Shown: positions 1-13,912, counted from the first letter of the stretch. The stretch: 64,000 nucleotides of DNA from Blastobasis lacticolella (GCA_905147135.1 LR990053.1:15512501-15576500), one strand, 5' to 3'. Notes: a model not told the origin generated them from the letters alone. Numbers and translations: made by a program.

Positions 1-2400
1 CAGTGCCTAGGTACAAGGGTAATGCATTAATAATGACCAAGGAGCTGGTCTGATAATGGAGTCGGAAGGTAGTCATAGGAACTAATGAATGCAATAAGAT
101 AACTTTATCGTGTTTGGGCGCTTTGGAATGGTCTTGATGAGTAGGTAGTGTACCGCGCAATAAAAGCTTTATAGGATTTTTTTTTCATTTGAGATCTTAT
201 TATAAATAAACGGGGTGCAGAGATTCGAGCGACATAAAAATTGTGTACTTTTACGCGGTGATTTCTCGGAAACTATAATTGATAGCCAAAAAGTGAAACC
301 ACTGTCGTAAATTTCGTTCTGGTGTCTTTTCATGATGAAATCATTTTCATAATCATGCGTCATACAGGGAGCTTTTCCCACATGATTTAGGTTTTATGAA
401 GAGGCCTCCTTTGGTGGGCGGGAAAGTGCCCTTTTGATTTTTCCGTTTACGGGAAATTTGCGCATGCGTAAAATAGCGCACACAACGTACAAATTATAGA
501 AAAAGGAAAAAAATAAAATGTATTTTATTAAAACACGCACTAATTTCATTTAAAAGACATTTTACTACATAAATTGAATTTACTTACACCTCCTTAGCGA
601 CGGTCCGAAATTAACCTAAATCAGCAATAAACGTCTTACAGAATACAATAGAATAAAAATTATAATATTTGGCACTCCATGCATACACATACAACTTATA
701 AGTAACACAAAAAAGAAACTTATTGGAAAATAACAAAATATAAATTAAGATCGACGAATATTATTTCTAACTACGAACTAACTAATTAATAACTAAAGCC
801 TTCAGAAATTAATATAATAAGCTTTAGCCACAAAATAAAGAACGGCCCGCCCCAAGTTAGTTTAGTTAGTACCTAACTTAGTTTTCTATTTTGTGCAGCC
901 CAGTAAAAATCTGCCACCCCTGCCTAAATGACATAAGGGTGAAGTTGAAGGAACAATTTCAAAGGGTAATTGAATAGAATAGAATAGAAAAATAGAAAAA
1001 ACACCACAATCATAAAAAAACGACAAACACAGCACATTATCGTTAAGTATCTATATTAACAAACAAAAACGAAACAAATACAATGCATACGGGTGTGTTT
1101 TGGTGTATTTTGTGTGGGAAATCCCTTTCACCACGGGACCTTACTCATTCCTGTTAGATGAATGAGTAAATTCGGGTTCATTCGCTAATTCACATTGCAT
1201 CAAATCTATTTTCAACCTTGTTTATTTTTTAGTTAAAGTCTAAATTCGAAAAAAAGTGCCGAGGCCATGTTGGAGCAGATCTGCTCCTCCGCATCCGAGA
1301 AGTCACGAAAATACCAGGCTGACAGAACGTAGTAGGAGATCGAACCAAAAAGCTGCATTGGCTCGGGTTGGTTGGGGGTTGGGGGCCCCACACACACACA
1401 CACCCACACCCACGTAGTATAGCACTTTGTTATACACTTAAAAGAGTAATGCACTATATTTCCTACTCCTATCTGTTACTTCTTAATTCAATTTGATGCG
1501 GGTTCCAAGACAGTATTAGCTTGTCCTCGGGCACAAAATAGAAAACTAACAGAAGGTCCACTCCCGTCATCTTCGAAAATTATTACCTAAACTTGCCGAT
1601 TCACTAGGGTTGCTACTGTATTTATTCTGAATTTTGAAAAGAGTATTTAAAAGTACGAATAGAATTTTAAAGATCGTTCGGCCCTTGCAAAGGACCAATA
1701 TCTAATCCTTGCCATAATGTAATCATAATTGCTTGCCAAGCTGTTCAGATTGTGTTCAAGTGTATTAGATTTCCCATACCAGCTTCAGACATTATGCCTT
1801 TAGTAGGCGTAATAATAATATACTGTTTAAGTACTTTTTAAAAATTCATCGACGTCTGATTATATCATCAGACCCTGAGAATAACCTTTCCCTGACCTGG
1901 GATTTGACCCACTTCCCGGTAATTAATTGAATTGAAAATTTCATACACATGTAATTTGATGAAAATGCAATATTATGGTATTAGTCAGTTGATCTGATGA
2001 TGGAGAAGGAAGGTGGTCAACGTTTTTTTTACAGACTGGACAGGCATTTCCGACTAGAAACCATTTTAAATTTGACAATGACTTACCTATTTAGGTATTC
2101 AGCCTACATTACGCCGCGCCAGAGCGGGCCCGAACTTAAAAAAAATTAAAAATAAAAGTGTTGCATAATGATTAAAAAGTTATTTAATGTTACAGCTGTA
2201 ATGAAAATAGTATGGGAAATGCTGTATCATAAAGACATTTTTTAAAGATTTATAGACTGGAGGGAAAAAAGTTTATTCTTATGCGACTGTTTTCGAATAT
2301 GTAATTTCAATTTCAATTTGTTTATTTAGCATCCCATGTGTTTTACAAAGGTTAATTTTAAATAATACAGTATTGGAACATTACGCTTTGAGTGTAGATA
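1..2400. other. No gene seen
   Basis: AT-rich sequence. Holds only a core-block copy (1300-1345), a CA/CCCACA run (1388-1415) and decayed repeat tails. Short open frames here have no recognisable content. Confidence 0.6.
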
Positions 2401-2404
2401 AAAT

Positions 2405-2640
2405 CGTTGCGTCGTAAGCCGTTGGCTCTCGCATCAGACTCAGCGATGTCAATTCATCACTTCTTAGGTCGCCCACAGGGCCTCTTTCCTGATACCGGCA
2501 GTGTCATGTATCTATTTCCCACGTATTCCTGGGGCAAACGCAACACGTGACCAAACCAGCGCAGGCGAGCCTCCTCGATCTTATCTGCGATATCCCTTAC
2601 GCCAAGGCAGCCAAGTAGTCGTAACGTACTCACTAAACTT
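2405..2640 (-). pseudogene. RTE-type LINE 3' fragment
   Basis: The minus strand matches 60080-60290: GGGATATCGCAGATAAGAT, CTGCGCTGGTTTGGTCACGT, TTGACATCGCTGAGTC. Same element family, opposite orientation. Confidence 0.75.
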
Positions 2641-2971
2641 GGGAATCGGCTAAGTTCTTTCTTATCACAATTTGGACGTTGCTGATTGGCTAAAAACTAG
2701 ATAAGATGGAACTTAGGCGATTCCAATGTAAACGGCCATAAGACATAGTTTTGCAGTTATTTAGGTCGTGATAGACGTTTTCGTTACTACGGTAACTCAG
2801 TGTGGTCTTAAAGACGTTTCTCGTCAAAAAGGTACAGAACAACTAATATGCTAAGTTAGGGAATCGACTGTATACATATAATAGTTCTGCAGAACGCTTT
2901 GTTTAAAAAGGACTGAAACTGCCTCTTCGCAACCATCACAAACGCAAGCAGCAAGCAGCGGGATAGACGGA

Positions 2972-3062
2972 ATTGCCCCGACTAAATGCCACATATCCCG
3001 ATAGAGGTACCAGGCGGACAGAACGCTACAACAGGTAGCGCGCCAAGCCGGAACACGGAACG
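2972..3062 (+). repeat. Core-block repeat, type example
   Basis: Contains ACTAAATGCCACAT, CCCGATAGAGG, TACCAGGCGGACAGAACGC and AACAGGTAGCGCGCC. Other copies, plus: 1300-1345, 3893-3955, 7186-7255, 8040-8110, 9480-9560, 10697-10775, 12003-12075, 13217-13300, 20668-20735, 25457-25525, 25957-26025, 26094-26165, 26235-26280; minus: 8622-8695, 16495-16570, 17788-17865, 21150-21215, 27147-27215, 28258-28330. Boundaries are approximate. Flanks differ between copies, though 2925-3060 and 13170-13310 align over about 140 bases. Confidence 0.8.
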
Positions 3063-4158
3063 TGTACGAAACTCCGAACCGAACCTCGGTATGAAGGGGC
3101 CGGCACAGGGATCGAACTCGGTACGCCACCAAGCGACGGACGCAATTCATAATCTACGATAACTTGAGAAACTATGTTGTTGAAGCTCAACGTTTTCAAA
3201 AGATTTTCTATCACTTTGATCTGAGATGCAAGATTTTGTCATCAGTGCGCTTGTGCTACGAGATCCAATCTAGGCTCATCTCAATTACCCTGGAGGATCT
3301 AGGTATCCCGCAGACATTTGCCCGCGAGTCAACAGGTGGTCACGGGCACGTCACGGGTAGTTTACTTACTTTCCTTTTTCTCTACTACCACTTCACAGGC
3401 GAGTTTTGGTCCTTAGACGAGTTGTTTTACAGATTTGCGAGAGCTATATTTATTTACTTTAATCTACTCTAATTTCACTATCACAATAATAGATAATTAA
3501 TGTTTCGAAGTTGTCTACGAAACTTTAACTATTTATTATTACCTTAATATCGCAATTCTGTGCAGTCCATGATGAGGTAAAAAAGGTACCTACAAAAGCA
3601 CCAATATTCCTGGTGACATAAATTAGGTTACTGGGGATTGAAATAGGTTCGCCACCGACGCTCTCAAATCCAGTTTCAACGTTAACTGAGAATTTAATTA
3701 GCTTTCGGATAAAAATTCGCATTCTTAGGTAGGGTAGGTACCTAAACATTACCGATCGAAGAATATGTTGTCACGCGCTCGACGCCTCGAAGAGAATTTC
3801 CTTTGATTTCGGAAGTGAGATTTATTTGCCTTCCAATTTGCCCTTGCTCGACTACGGTACGACTTACGAGATCCGACTTGCCCGCGAGTCAGCTTGTCAT
3901 TGGCGAGTTTTCTCGCAAAAGATACCAGGCGGGCAGGATGCAGTAGCAGGTCGACTCTTATTATTTGCCAAACGTTGATAAACGTATCTACAGATAACAA
4001 AAAGATCTATCTGCTTACTTATCCAAAATTTGCAGTTGGCGAACAACTTTTAGCGTGAAAACGTTTTTAAATTATAATGTCATTCAGACTACAGCCTTGA
4101 AACAGCGATAAACGTTTTGTTGTCGTCATAAACAATAATATCTCGTGACTCAAACTTA

Positions 4159-4463
4159 ATGGCGTTAATGTCCCGGTTGTGATCTCGCGCACGAGGGCCC
4201 GGGGTCCGCCTTGACCATGATCCAGGATTCGGCAGGTCAGGTAATTACAATCGACTGCTATCTGCTGTCAGGGGAATCTTACCAGATTGGATCATGGTTA
4301 CACATTCAGTCGCCTAAATATGCAGATTTCATCGCGATGGTGACCCTCACCGTAAGAACATCGGTTAGTGTTCAACTAATGTACATAACTCAGAAAACAG
4401 TCATTTGTACATGGCCGGAGCGGGATTCGAACCCGGGACCTCTGGCTTACGTGTTGCATACTA
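4159..4463 (-). mobile_element. tRNA-headed SINE, 5' truncated
   Basis: Same family as 56794, reverse orientation, flanked by the perfect 12-bp duplication GACTCAAACTTA at 4147-4158 and 4464-4475. The B box is present but the first half of the tRNA-like head is lost. Confidence 0.85.
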
Positions 4464-4499
4464 GACTCAAACTTAGTACCACCAACATATTACGAAAAT

Positions 4500-6330
4500 A
4501 GACACTTTCCAACATAGAGAAAAATATACCAGCTGTTTCCTATACTCGATAGTGTACTTACGCCATCAAACACTTACATCTTTGCGTGGGGGAGGGGGTG
4601 GACAAAAGGCCTTCAAAACTTTTTAAGCTATATAGACCACTTTTCGACCGATTTGTGAGACATTTTTAAAGAATCTTAAATACAGCAAAAAATTGTGGCA
4701 GAAATCCTCTTTGGATAGTTAAATTAGCAAGTAGTAGGTATTTATAGTATACCAACCTGTGTGTCACAATAAAAGTATTTGATTTGATTTGATTTAAACG
4801 GACGTACTAAAATCGGATGAAAACTGTCAAACCTAACACCATTATAACTTGGGATCTATTGCTCATCGAACCCCAGTAGCTAAAGATATTGATAGTAATC
4901 GTCGATTTCTAACTTAAAATCGTAATATAACTCGAAAAAAATTGGTCCATTAACAATAATTGAATTCCTAACGATAGTGCTCGTCGATGTCTACATTTCG
5001 GGCAGCTGTCAACCTTGATGCTATTTCAATTCCGAATTAATTAAAGTTTAAATTATCTTCCCTTAGTATACTTAGTTCATTAAGCTTTAATTAATGGTAT
5101 TTCAATGCTATCAACTTACGCTAGAAGTCTTAAAAATAACAGATTCGTAACGTTCCGATCGATTTAATGTAGCGGAAGCCATTTACCACATTGTAAATGA
5201 AGAAGTTCTTAAAATCATTAAAGGCAGTTAAAAGAACGAGGAAAGGCGTTATGAAGTTTACCTATGTCAAAAGAATAACAATCCAGGTGTAGATACACAG
5301 GTAAGTATCGTTATACGTAACCTACAAGAGTACATTAGGTACAAAAACATAAATGAAATAATTCACTTAACAGCAGCCCTCCCTACTATCTGAATTAATG
5401 TAATTTTAATTGCTTTTAAATTAATCAATCTTGCAGCGAAACAAAAATCAAATTAATTTAAAATAAATATATACAGTATATTACTATATTAAATTAGTAT
5501 ATTATACAAAATTAAGTACATCTTTAAGCCAATTTACAAGTTTCTGCTTTATTTTAGACGAAGTACCTACCTACATCATATTACATTAGAATATATCGTC
5601 CTTCTAAAATAACTGACCCTAGAATACATACCGCTCAATTAAATAATTCACTTTACTCTATAAAAGTAGGTCATTTTAATTGCTTTGATCATCAATCAAT
5701 CAATCTTAAAATGAGTAAAACAGTATGCCAAGACTAGAGAGGGATCATTTCTCCCCGTGACTGCGAGGTTATTCAATGAGAACTACTAGGAATACAGAAC
5801 GCAGCAAGAGCTTTAATGAAGCGTAGTGCGCGCGTCGTTTAAATACTTTGGCTTCTTTGATCGTCAATATGGTAGTCCGGACGTGATCAACACGAAAAAA
5901 TAGAGGGGCTTTTTTATACCTACTGTGGTATATAATATATCATTTACTATCTGTAGCCCGCGAGTCCCGCGACTTCGTCCGCGTGCACTAAGTTTATAAA
6001 ACCATCTTTCTTAGGGATATTTGGTATTAAGTTTCGAAAAACGATTACGTACACTATATTTCTTATAGCTAGCTACTGCCCCGACTTCGGTCGCGTCAGC
6101 TTCAGTTTTTGGGTTGTTGTTCAAGTGGTTGGATTAACTTTGTAGAGTCCGTAGTGGTTGCCGTCCTCACCATGGCAATAAAAATATTGCAAGGCATTAT
6201 TCGTCCGCTTCCCTATAATCCGTATTCATTTATCCACTTCGCGAGGTATTGTCTCATAAATTATAAGCTCATGAACCTCATAAAGTAATATCATAGTTGT
6301 AAGCTATATCGTCCTGTGTAGAAAACCATA
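4500..6330. other. No gene seen
   Basis: A LINE-like tail ending TATTTGATTTGATTTGATTT at 4740-4795, a decayed 104-bp-family piece (4850-5015), and CAATCAATCAATC near 5693. No exon or RNA gene recognised. Confidence 0.6.
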
Positions 6331-6334
6331 CCGG

Positions 6335-6510
6335 GTTTCCCACTCGTATGAGTCGTAAGCGAGAGGTACGGGGTTCGAACCCCATTACCGCCTCCATGTA
6401 CAAATGGCTCTTTTCTAAAGTTATGTACATTAACCGATGCTCTTACGGTAAGAGAAAACATCGTGATGAAACCTGCACATTCAGGCGACTGAATGTGTAA
6501 TAATTTTTTT
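6335..6510 (+). mobile_element. 5' half of tRNA-headed SINE
   Basis: Head with AAGCGAGAGGTACGGGGTTC and the following body up to GCACATTCAGGCGACTGAAT; the usual 3' half is replaced by unrelated sequence. Confidence 0.65.
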
Positions 6511-7289
6511 ACGGCAGGATTTTCGTAATACCTACCCATCCACAGGGGAAGCGGAACGGGGCATGTAGGACTCACTCACCTGTCGTGATGAGTAAAGGTT
6601 CCAACCACTAAAACCTTGGGAGTAATCTGTGCACTAGGCTCATGATTTTTAGAACACAATAGATATTTGCCATTAGCGTGTCTGTACGTTTTTTTTATTC
6701 CTTTTTAAAATTTTCATATACAACAAAGCTATGAAATAATCCATGATTTTTTTTTATTTAATGTTAAAAACCCATTCGAACGCCGTCTTTAGACATAGAT
6801 CATATAAAATTGAGATCATAATTTGAAAATAAGCTAAACGCATAGACATAGATAATTTTCTTCATAAATACTTAATGAAATATCCTAACCTAAACATAAT
6901 CTGTCGGATAGTCCCCGACCACGTCTAAATCAAATATTTTCTAAAATAAATAAATTTTAATGAAACAAAGCTAAGAACCATCTTAATTACATGAAGTCGC
7001 ATCCAAAATCCTTCAGTTCGGGAGCTGCATGCCAGAGACAGACACACAGATACACATGTGAAACTTATAACACCCCTATTTTTAATCGGGGTTTAAAAAA
7101 GTCAATAAAATCAATTAAAATTATATTGAATAAAATGGGGCTACTAAACCTCAATTTTTCGATTTTATTCCTCCGGGCTGTTGTTCAATGTGCCCCAGCT
7201 AAACGAGACAGATCTTCTTCGAATACTAGGCTCACAGAATGTAGTAGTAGGTAAGTGCACACACTCGATGGCAATTTGAGTCGTAGTTC

Positions 7290-7740
7290 AGAACCCAGAG
7301 CAGCGCCTGTTGCTGTATAAGGCACAAGTGCGGCCACATTACGGAGAATTGTTGTTCCCATCTTTGGGCGAAACTGCCGACCTGCTCAGTACAGAGGCGC
7401 GCCGTACAAATTGTCGCCGATCCCATATTAACAAGCAACTTAGGACCACTGAAGGGACTTTGGCTCCCTGTGTGTGTTGTACGTACAAGGGTGTGTTACG
7501 AGAAACTATTTGATCTGTTGCCCACAGTATAATTCCGCCATCGCACCACCCACAACGGGCTGGATATACATACTACTCATCCCCATTACGTAGATCGTTG
7601 GTGTCCACGCAAAGGTTCGATAGAACGTTTGAATGAGCTCCCAGCAGAGCTCCACAGTGTTTCCTATCATCGTTATATAGGTATATTTGCTGGTCCCGTG
7701 AGTATCCGCCCGACACATAAGAAAGACGCGAAAGAGATTA
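7290..7740 (+). pseudogene. Jockey-type LINE remnant
   Basis: Broken frames keep LLYKAQVRPHYGE near 7310 and HPHYVDRW near 7583 followed by LNELPAELHSV, the order seen near the C-terminus of Jockey-type reverse transcriptase proteins. Many stops and frameshifts. Confidence 0.6.
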
Positions 7741-8037
7741 ATAATAACAGAAGTTTTAAAGTTAAAATTTAAATAAATGCAGAAGGTCTTGAACCATCAT
7801 CAAATGTGGGTTGTGCATCCAACAAAATTAAAAATTCACGGAGCACCAACAAAAACTACAACCAATTTTTAGTATATATTTTAAATGTATTAGTGAATAG
7901 TTATATATAGTAGGTGTATATAGATATATTGTGACTGTAAATATTATATGTGTATTAAAAAAATAACTATACTACTACTATACCTCTACAAGTCCATATA
8001 CGGCTCCACCAACTTACTAACTAACTAACTGGTCCAT

Positions 8038-8240
8038 TTGGGTCATTGTTGCCCCAACTAAAAGCGATGTTTCGTTTTAAAATACCAGGCTCACAGGACA
8101 CGACAAAGGTGTCACGAACTTCTTTCAAAGTTTACCTTAGTAATGATTGAAGTTCGACATTGTAGATGGCAGCACTGGTTACATGTGTTTTGATTCTTAC
8201 AGTGTAGTATAGGTGGCAGCACTTGGTACAACATCACAAA
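8038..8240 (+). repeat. Dispersed repeat with core block, variant C
   Basis: AACTAAAAGCGATGTTTCGTTT, ATACCAGGCTCACAGGACA, then TAGATGGCAGCACTGGT. A second copy is at 11998-12220 with the same order of modules. Confidence 0.7.
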
Positions 8241-9114
8241 ATAGGCAATGTAGTACCAGTACGTGGCGTGATTGATCAGCAAGTCTTGGTTTTGGGTATT
8301 ATTTGTTCACCAAATAAGACAACTCAGTCTGGACAGATCATACATTCCTTAAGCCCGGCTTGCACCAAATTCGTAAGCACATTAAGAATGACGTTTAACG
8401 TCATTTTGTATGAAATTCTGTGTTTATCTTAAGCTTAAATATTATGTTTAAAAATTTGCAAGTCGCCCTAAGAGTATTTTATACAAGCTTTTATGATTAA
8501 ATTAACTATAATTCTCTCTCGAACTTCTCTGTACCCTAGACAATGGTGACTTATTCGGATACTTTCGTCATACTTTTGCGTCACGCGGTAAAAACCTGCG
8601 TATAGAGTTCAGAGTATCGGAATAGCGCGCTTACCTGCTACTGTGTTCTGACCGCCTGGTATATCTATCGAGAGTCGGGCATGGGACGCCGGAATGAGTC
8701 TTTGCCGCGATCCGGTAGAGAAATCGCTTATGTTTTCTTAACTCAGTTTGGACGTTGTTGATGATGATAGGCTTAAAGTTATTTATTTGACTACTTTATG
8801 TGTATTTATTGTATTTTTTACAAAAGGAATAGTTGCGTATTATTCTGAATTGGTACTACCTATACTCTAAGTTGTCCGCAGTAGTTTATATTTTTCAAAA
8901 AATTCAAGCGATGACTTTTTCGAATCGAAGTAATGTGAGCAGAAACATTTTTTTTTTGTAGATCTTGTACGTACTCCCAGACAGTCCGACTGCTGTTTAG
9001 TTTCCAGCTCGCATGCATATTCACGATGAATAATGCATTTCTTTACTAATACTCGTATTAATAACATTGTGACATTCCGAATTTGTATTTACCTTTATGA
9101 CATATTTTATTTAA

Positions 9115-9335
9115 TAACTATGGCAATAAGGTTCATTCCACTAAGGTTGTGGAATGAACTACCTGGAGAGTACAACATGGAGTTCTTCCAGAAAGGGGTT
9201 AAAAGGTTTTTACGGGGTCGACAATGCGTGGATGATGCCCCTGGTATTGCAAACGTCCATAGGCTGCGGTGACTGTTTACCATCAGCATCAGGCAGGCCG
9301 CAAGCTTGTTTGTCACCTTAGTGGAATAAAAAAAA
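9115..9335 (+). mobile_element. LINE 3' end with A-rich tail
   Basis: Coding end IRFIPLRLWNELPGEYNMEF then RGRQCVDDAPGIANVHRLR and a stop at 9270, followed by CAGGCAGGCCGCAAGCTTG and an A-rich tail. Confidence 0.75.
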
Positions 9336-10087
9336 ATTAAATTAAAGAATAATGTTTAGCCAAAATAATTGAAAATTGTTTCTAATAAGTTTGAACATTT
9401 GACTTGTAAATTATTAATACGTTTATTTTTTTTAGTTACGTAACTTGAAAGAAATCGCTCGCAGCAACGCGTGTTCAAAGTTGCCCCGACTAAATGCCAC
9501 ATTTTCCGATAGAGGTAGCAGGCGGACAGAACGCGGCAGCAGCAAAATATTCGAGCGCGCCAATTCCCCGCCAAACCTCCGAACAGAACTGTCAAAGGCA
9601 GAATCTTTACATTTACAATACGCGCGAACAAACACGGTCAATTTCAGAAAAAAATTACTACAAGAACTGAAAACTCCGATTGCTATTACAATTGTACACA
9701 TAAATATTTCCGTGGGTGTTGTCCGTTGTTATTTTGTAACGATCTGACAATAAAACTTCATTAACCAAATATACGTTGAAACGTTGGCACCGTAGGGCCC
9801 TGATGCTTTAAAGCTTTTTAAAGTTTTAAGCAAAAAGCTGATTGGCACGACAGGTGACCGGAGAGCTGGCTCGTTCCTCGGATAGAGGATAAGTATTGCT
9901 ATCCAACGAGGCAACGCAGCTGGCTTTCCGGGCACCATTCCGCGTGATAACGGTGTGGATGATTTTTTTAATATATAATTAGTATTATTGTTTAATTTTA
10001 TTTCTAATTGTAAATATTAAGTCAATACAAAATTTAGTTTGTTAAGTAGTCTCACCAAATAAACAAGCATTATGCTATATGAAGAAA

Positions 10088-10210
10088 GAGTTGTTTTTGT
10101 ATTGTTAAAATATTGTAGATTTGGCTACTATATATTTTACCAGAAGTACATAGTATCATAACCCAAAATATAGTAGAATACTTTATTATAGTATATTTGG
10201 CAACCCTAAT
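10088..10210. mobile_element. Small MITE copy, inverted relative to 13785
   Basis: Shares GTATTGTTAAAATATTGTAG, AACCCAAAATATAGTAGAA and TTGGCAACCCTAATCA with the 13785 copy. Confidence 0.65.
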
Positions 10211-10954
10211 CACTAGATATATTGGTGATTTTGAATTGTTTAAGCTTTTGTACTTATTGATACGTGGATCTCGTCTATGCATACAAATACAAAGAGCTAT
10301 GGATACAAATACAAATATTGACTTCACAACCCTAATTGATTATGTATGTTTTTGTCTTTTTTTATTGATTTCACTGATTTATTAATACCTAACCCATAGA
10401 CGTAAGCCATATTTGACCCCAAATTATTATACATAGTGAGGGTCTTGTGTGTTTATCTGTTTTGGTTTAGGACTTAGATAAATGGTTAGGTTCTTCGATC
10501 ATTAGTTTACGTTGTATTTATTACGTTTACGTTGCCTACTTCATCATAATAGTTATGGCATTTAGTTTTATGTGAAAATCTTTGCATTTCAAAAAATTGC
10601 TATGCATGACGTATTATGTACATGGTATTTACCAAAATCATCCTATTCAACGCCAATAACGAGTTTTATTTGTCTCTTTGCACAATCCAAGCGTCTGGTC
10701 AATGTGCCCCAGCTAAAAGCGAAGTTTCTTCTGAGAGTACTAGGCTCACAGAACGCACGCGGTGGTCAGAGTAGTTAGTACGCACAGAATACGATAGCTA
10801 CTATACGATAGTTACTATTCTGTGCTACACTCATGGCTACACGTTGAACGGAAAAAACAGTGTTAGGTACATATAACAAAACATGATAACAATTTTTTGA
10901 CCGTGCAAAACAAATCTTCTACAGGCTTTATTTAGGTACTTACTAGCTAACCCG

Positions 10955-11090
10955 CCGTGACTTTGTTCGCGTGTTGTCCTACCCTATAAACCTTGCTTTT
11001 GAATCTCTCCTCTAGAGTGGTTTTGAAGATCTAAGCGTCATTAGATACATAGGGTCTGACGGCGGGAATCGACTTTGTTTTATACTATAA
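10955..11090 (+). repeat. Dispersed repeat (GACTTTGTTCGCGTGTTGTCC type)
   Basis: AACCCGCCGTGACTTTGTTC to GGGAATCGACTTTGTTTTAT. Copies: 38575-38735 (+) and 59205-59340 (-). Related short starts (GACTTCGTCCGCGTG) at 5950 and 20880, and a reverse end at 18268-18300. Resembles a common lepidopteran repeat; class not determined. Confidence 0.65.
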
Positions 11091-11997
11091 TAATATCTAT
11101 AAGTGGCTATAGAGTGGCATTTTTTTGCCCTATATACTAGATAGATAGATCAAACAGGTATTATACAGTTAATATCATTCCATGATTAAAATACCTCTTC
11201 AATTTATAAAAATTCATGAATAAAGTCCATGGTAAGTACGCTCCGTAAAACAATAATGATTATGGAATACAACACACATAGGGCGTGCATAACGTCACGC
11301 CCTATTTAGTTAGTATCTATTTAGTTTAGAGACCACTTGCTACGGTTCTGACAAATCTCTCTCGCTTCTTCTAAATTCATTAACCTTTTCTTGCTTGTCG
11401 GTTTAGGGAACTTACTTTCATCTTACTTACCAGACAAATAAATTGTTTAACTAGTTCCACTTTGTCCCCCCGATCACGATTTCACACTCAAACCTCAGTT
11501 ATCTTCCTTCACCTTTTTTAAAAACCATTTCTTTCATCTTATTTATTTATTATTTATTTAACAGTTTATTGTACACAATATAACAAATACTGAAAGTACA
11601 GATTACTTATGACACAACAGGCACTACTTATCTCTAAAAGAAATCTCTTCCAGTAGGCCTACAAAACTTACTTACATTCGCGTTCATAGCGTTCCTTCAT
11701 TTCACACTATTCCACTTTATTATACTGTGGCATCATACAATTATGGTACCTAATATTATTACTGTCGTTGTTGTTATCTACATTAGTTATTTTGTCAATT
11801 ATTACATGACGGTATACTGGATACGGATTGTAAATGGTAAACAAAATACCAAATAATTACCTGAAGATAAACTCGATGTTTTCTTGTAAAAACTGTCACA
11901 TAAACTAGGTGATTTAATTATTAATAATTTAATGGAATTCCATCAAAACTCACATCATAACCAAAACACAAAGTAATATAAAAATCACAAGAAGGAG

Positions 11998-12220
11998 TTG
12001 GGTCAATGTTGCACAAACTAAAAGCGATGTTTCGTTTCAACGTACCAGGCTTACAGAACAAGATAGAGATGTAATCAACGCTTGTCATCGCTCTCTTTGA
12101 AATGCGACAATGTGCCTAGATGGCAGTGCTACGGCGCTATGACGAGGGTAGTGGCGTTTTAGTTCATATAATGTCGTGCAGATGGCAGTACTTGTAAATA
12201 AGATACAACGAGTTTGGTAT
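11998..12220 (+). repeat. Dispersed repeat with core block, variant C, copy 2
   Basis: CAAACTAAAAGCGATGTTTC, GTACCAGGCTTACAGAACA and two GATGGCAGT segments, matching 8038-8240. Confidence 0.7.
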
Positions 12221-12428
12221 AGCAGTTAAGATATTTTGTTCTGAGCCAGTTTCTTCTCCAATTTTTTGATGGCATTTCGCGGGGCTCTTTAATTTATTGG
12301 ATGTGAATTGAATTTGGATCCGGATCTGGATGAATTTTAAGCTTTTTCTGACCTCTCAATGGCTTACCATACTCACAACACAACGATAAACCTCGATAGA
12401 AACTCCACAGGAAAACTTTAAAGAAAAT

Positions 12429-12708
12429 CATCATCATCATCATCATCACAGCCCATAACAGTCCACTGCAGGACTTCGGGCCTCTCCCACGAAAGGGGAG
12501 GTCATTGCCATAATCTCCACGCTTGGCAGGCGGGTTGGAGATCGCAGTGCAGTTGATGTAAATCTACCCAGAAAGATGCTGCTGCCCACCTTTCGGATTT
12601 GTCCCTTAGTCGCCTCTTACGACACCCACGGGAAGAGATGGGGTGGTGCTATTCTTTGAGGTGGCGGCACCACACACCACTCTTTGAGGTGGCGGCACCA
12701 CACACCAC
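12429..12708 (-). mobile_element. Short RTE-like non-autonomous repeat, type A
   Basis: Flanked by the 11-bp duplication TTAAAGAAAAT at 12418-12428 and 12709-12719. The 3' end (left) is (ATG)n preceded by GGGCTGTG; the 5' end carries two tandem copies of the tip GAGGTGGCGGCACCACACAC. Contains GTGTCGTAAGAGGCGACTAA, shared with the 5' end of the RTE at 45759. Confidence 0.85.
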
Positions 12709-13784
12709 TTAAAGAAAATGTTGACCTGTAAAAATGACAGTTTTAATGAAGATGCTAATTGGGAGGAGGGCGCTTGTCTAGGTTTATGTAGTGTTGTGTA
12801 ATGTGTGAGTTTGTGGAGCCATTGACAAGCAGGAGAAAGAGGCGGGCATGGCGTTAATTTCATCAAAACGATGATTTGTAAACGTCTAGATTGGCGTAGC
12901 AGGCCATAATTCTAATCTAAAAAAATACAAAGGAACACTAAACCATACCACAGTATCTCCGAATACATTTTTGAAATATGTACATACAAAAACATTGTAT
13001 TGCAAAAAAATTCATTAGAACTACAATTCCCTTTATACAAATAATATGTACTTACAATCTATAGCTAAACTAAATTTATCGCCGAATATATTTTTTATTA
13101 AAGGGATAGTTTTTTACTAACAAGCATACATCTATCAAAATTAGCACTTTTACGCACTTACGCATTAAGATTAGCAACCACCACAAACGCAAACAAGCAG
13201 CGAGGATAGACGGAATTGCCCCGACTAAATGCCACATATCCCGATAGAGGTACCAGGCGAACAGAACGCTGCAACAGGTAAGCGCGCCAATTCCGAACTC
13301 TGAAATGTGCTCCGAACCTATTTTAAGCTACGAACAGTCGCGTGCAAATTCCCCGTTCTCAACTGGTTGCAAAACAACGGTCACATTAATAGACGGCCGA
13401 GGGGAATATTTTAAACCTTTGATGGACGAACCTTTAAAACCAGAATAACAGAAGATATTCTGTGATAACTGTCAATACTGATTAAGGCCAGTGGCTGTGT
13501 CTGTATTTAGTCAACCCAGTCTTGAAGCATAGGTCCATTACGTAAGCCACTCTCTAAATCTAAGCATTCCATTGGCATTGAACGCTTTTGTGGCTCCTGT
13601 TCACATTCTTTGGCTCTTGCAGCACTGGTTATCGTACCCGTGTCTCCGTACGACCCTCAGTTCGCTTCCATAATAGCAATCGCTTATGACTTCATCTGCT
13701 CCTTTTGGACAGTAGATTTCGATAGGCGATAGCCGAAAGACGCCTTTCATCAAGCCTTTCAGCGATTGATATTGCTATTATAGT

Positions 13785-13912
13785 TGGGGTTGCTAAATCT
13801 ACTATTTAATAAAGAATCCTTCTATATTTTGGGTCGAGATACTATATACTGTTGGAAAAATATAGTAGCCAAATCTACTATATTTTAGCAATACAACGGC
13901 AACACCTTCGGG
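13785..13912. mobile_element. Small MITE copy
   Basis: GGGGTTGCTAAATCTACTAT to CTATATTTTAGCAATACAAC; a diverged copy in the other orientation at 10088-10210 (GTAGATTTGGCTACTATA..TATATTTGGCAACCCT). Both are about 125 bases with subterminal inverted similarity. Confidence 0.65.

Noticed and set aside
2851..3150. 99-codon minus-strand frame containing VLSAWYLYRDMWHLVGA
   Set aside because: The peptide arises from the core block; in other copies the frame is shifted or stopped, so the conservation is at the DNA level.
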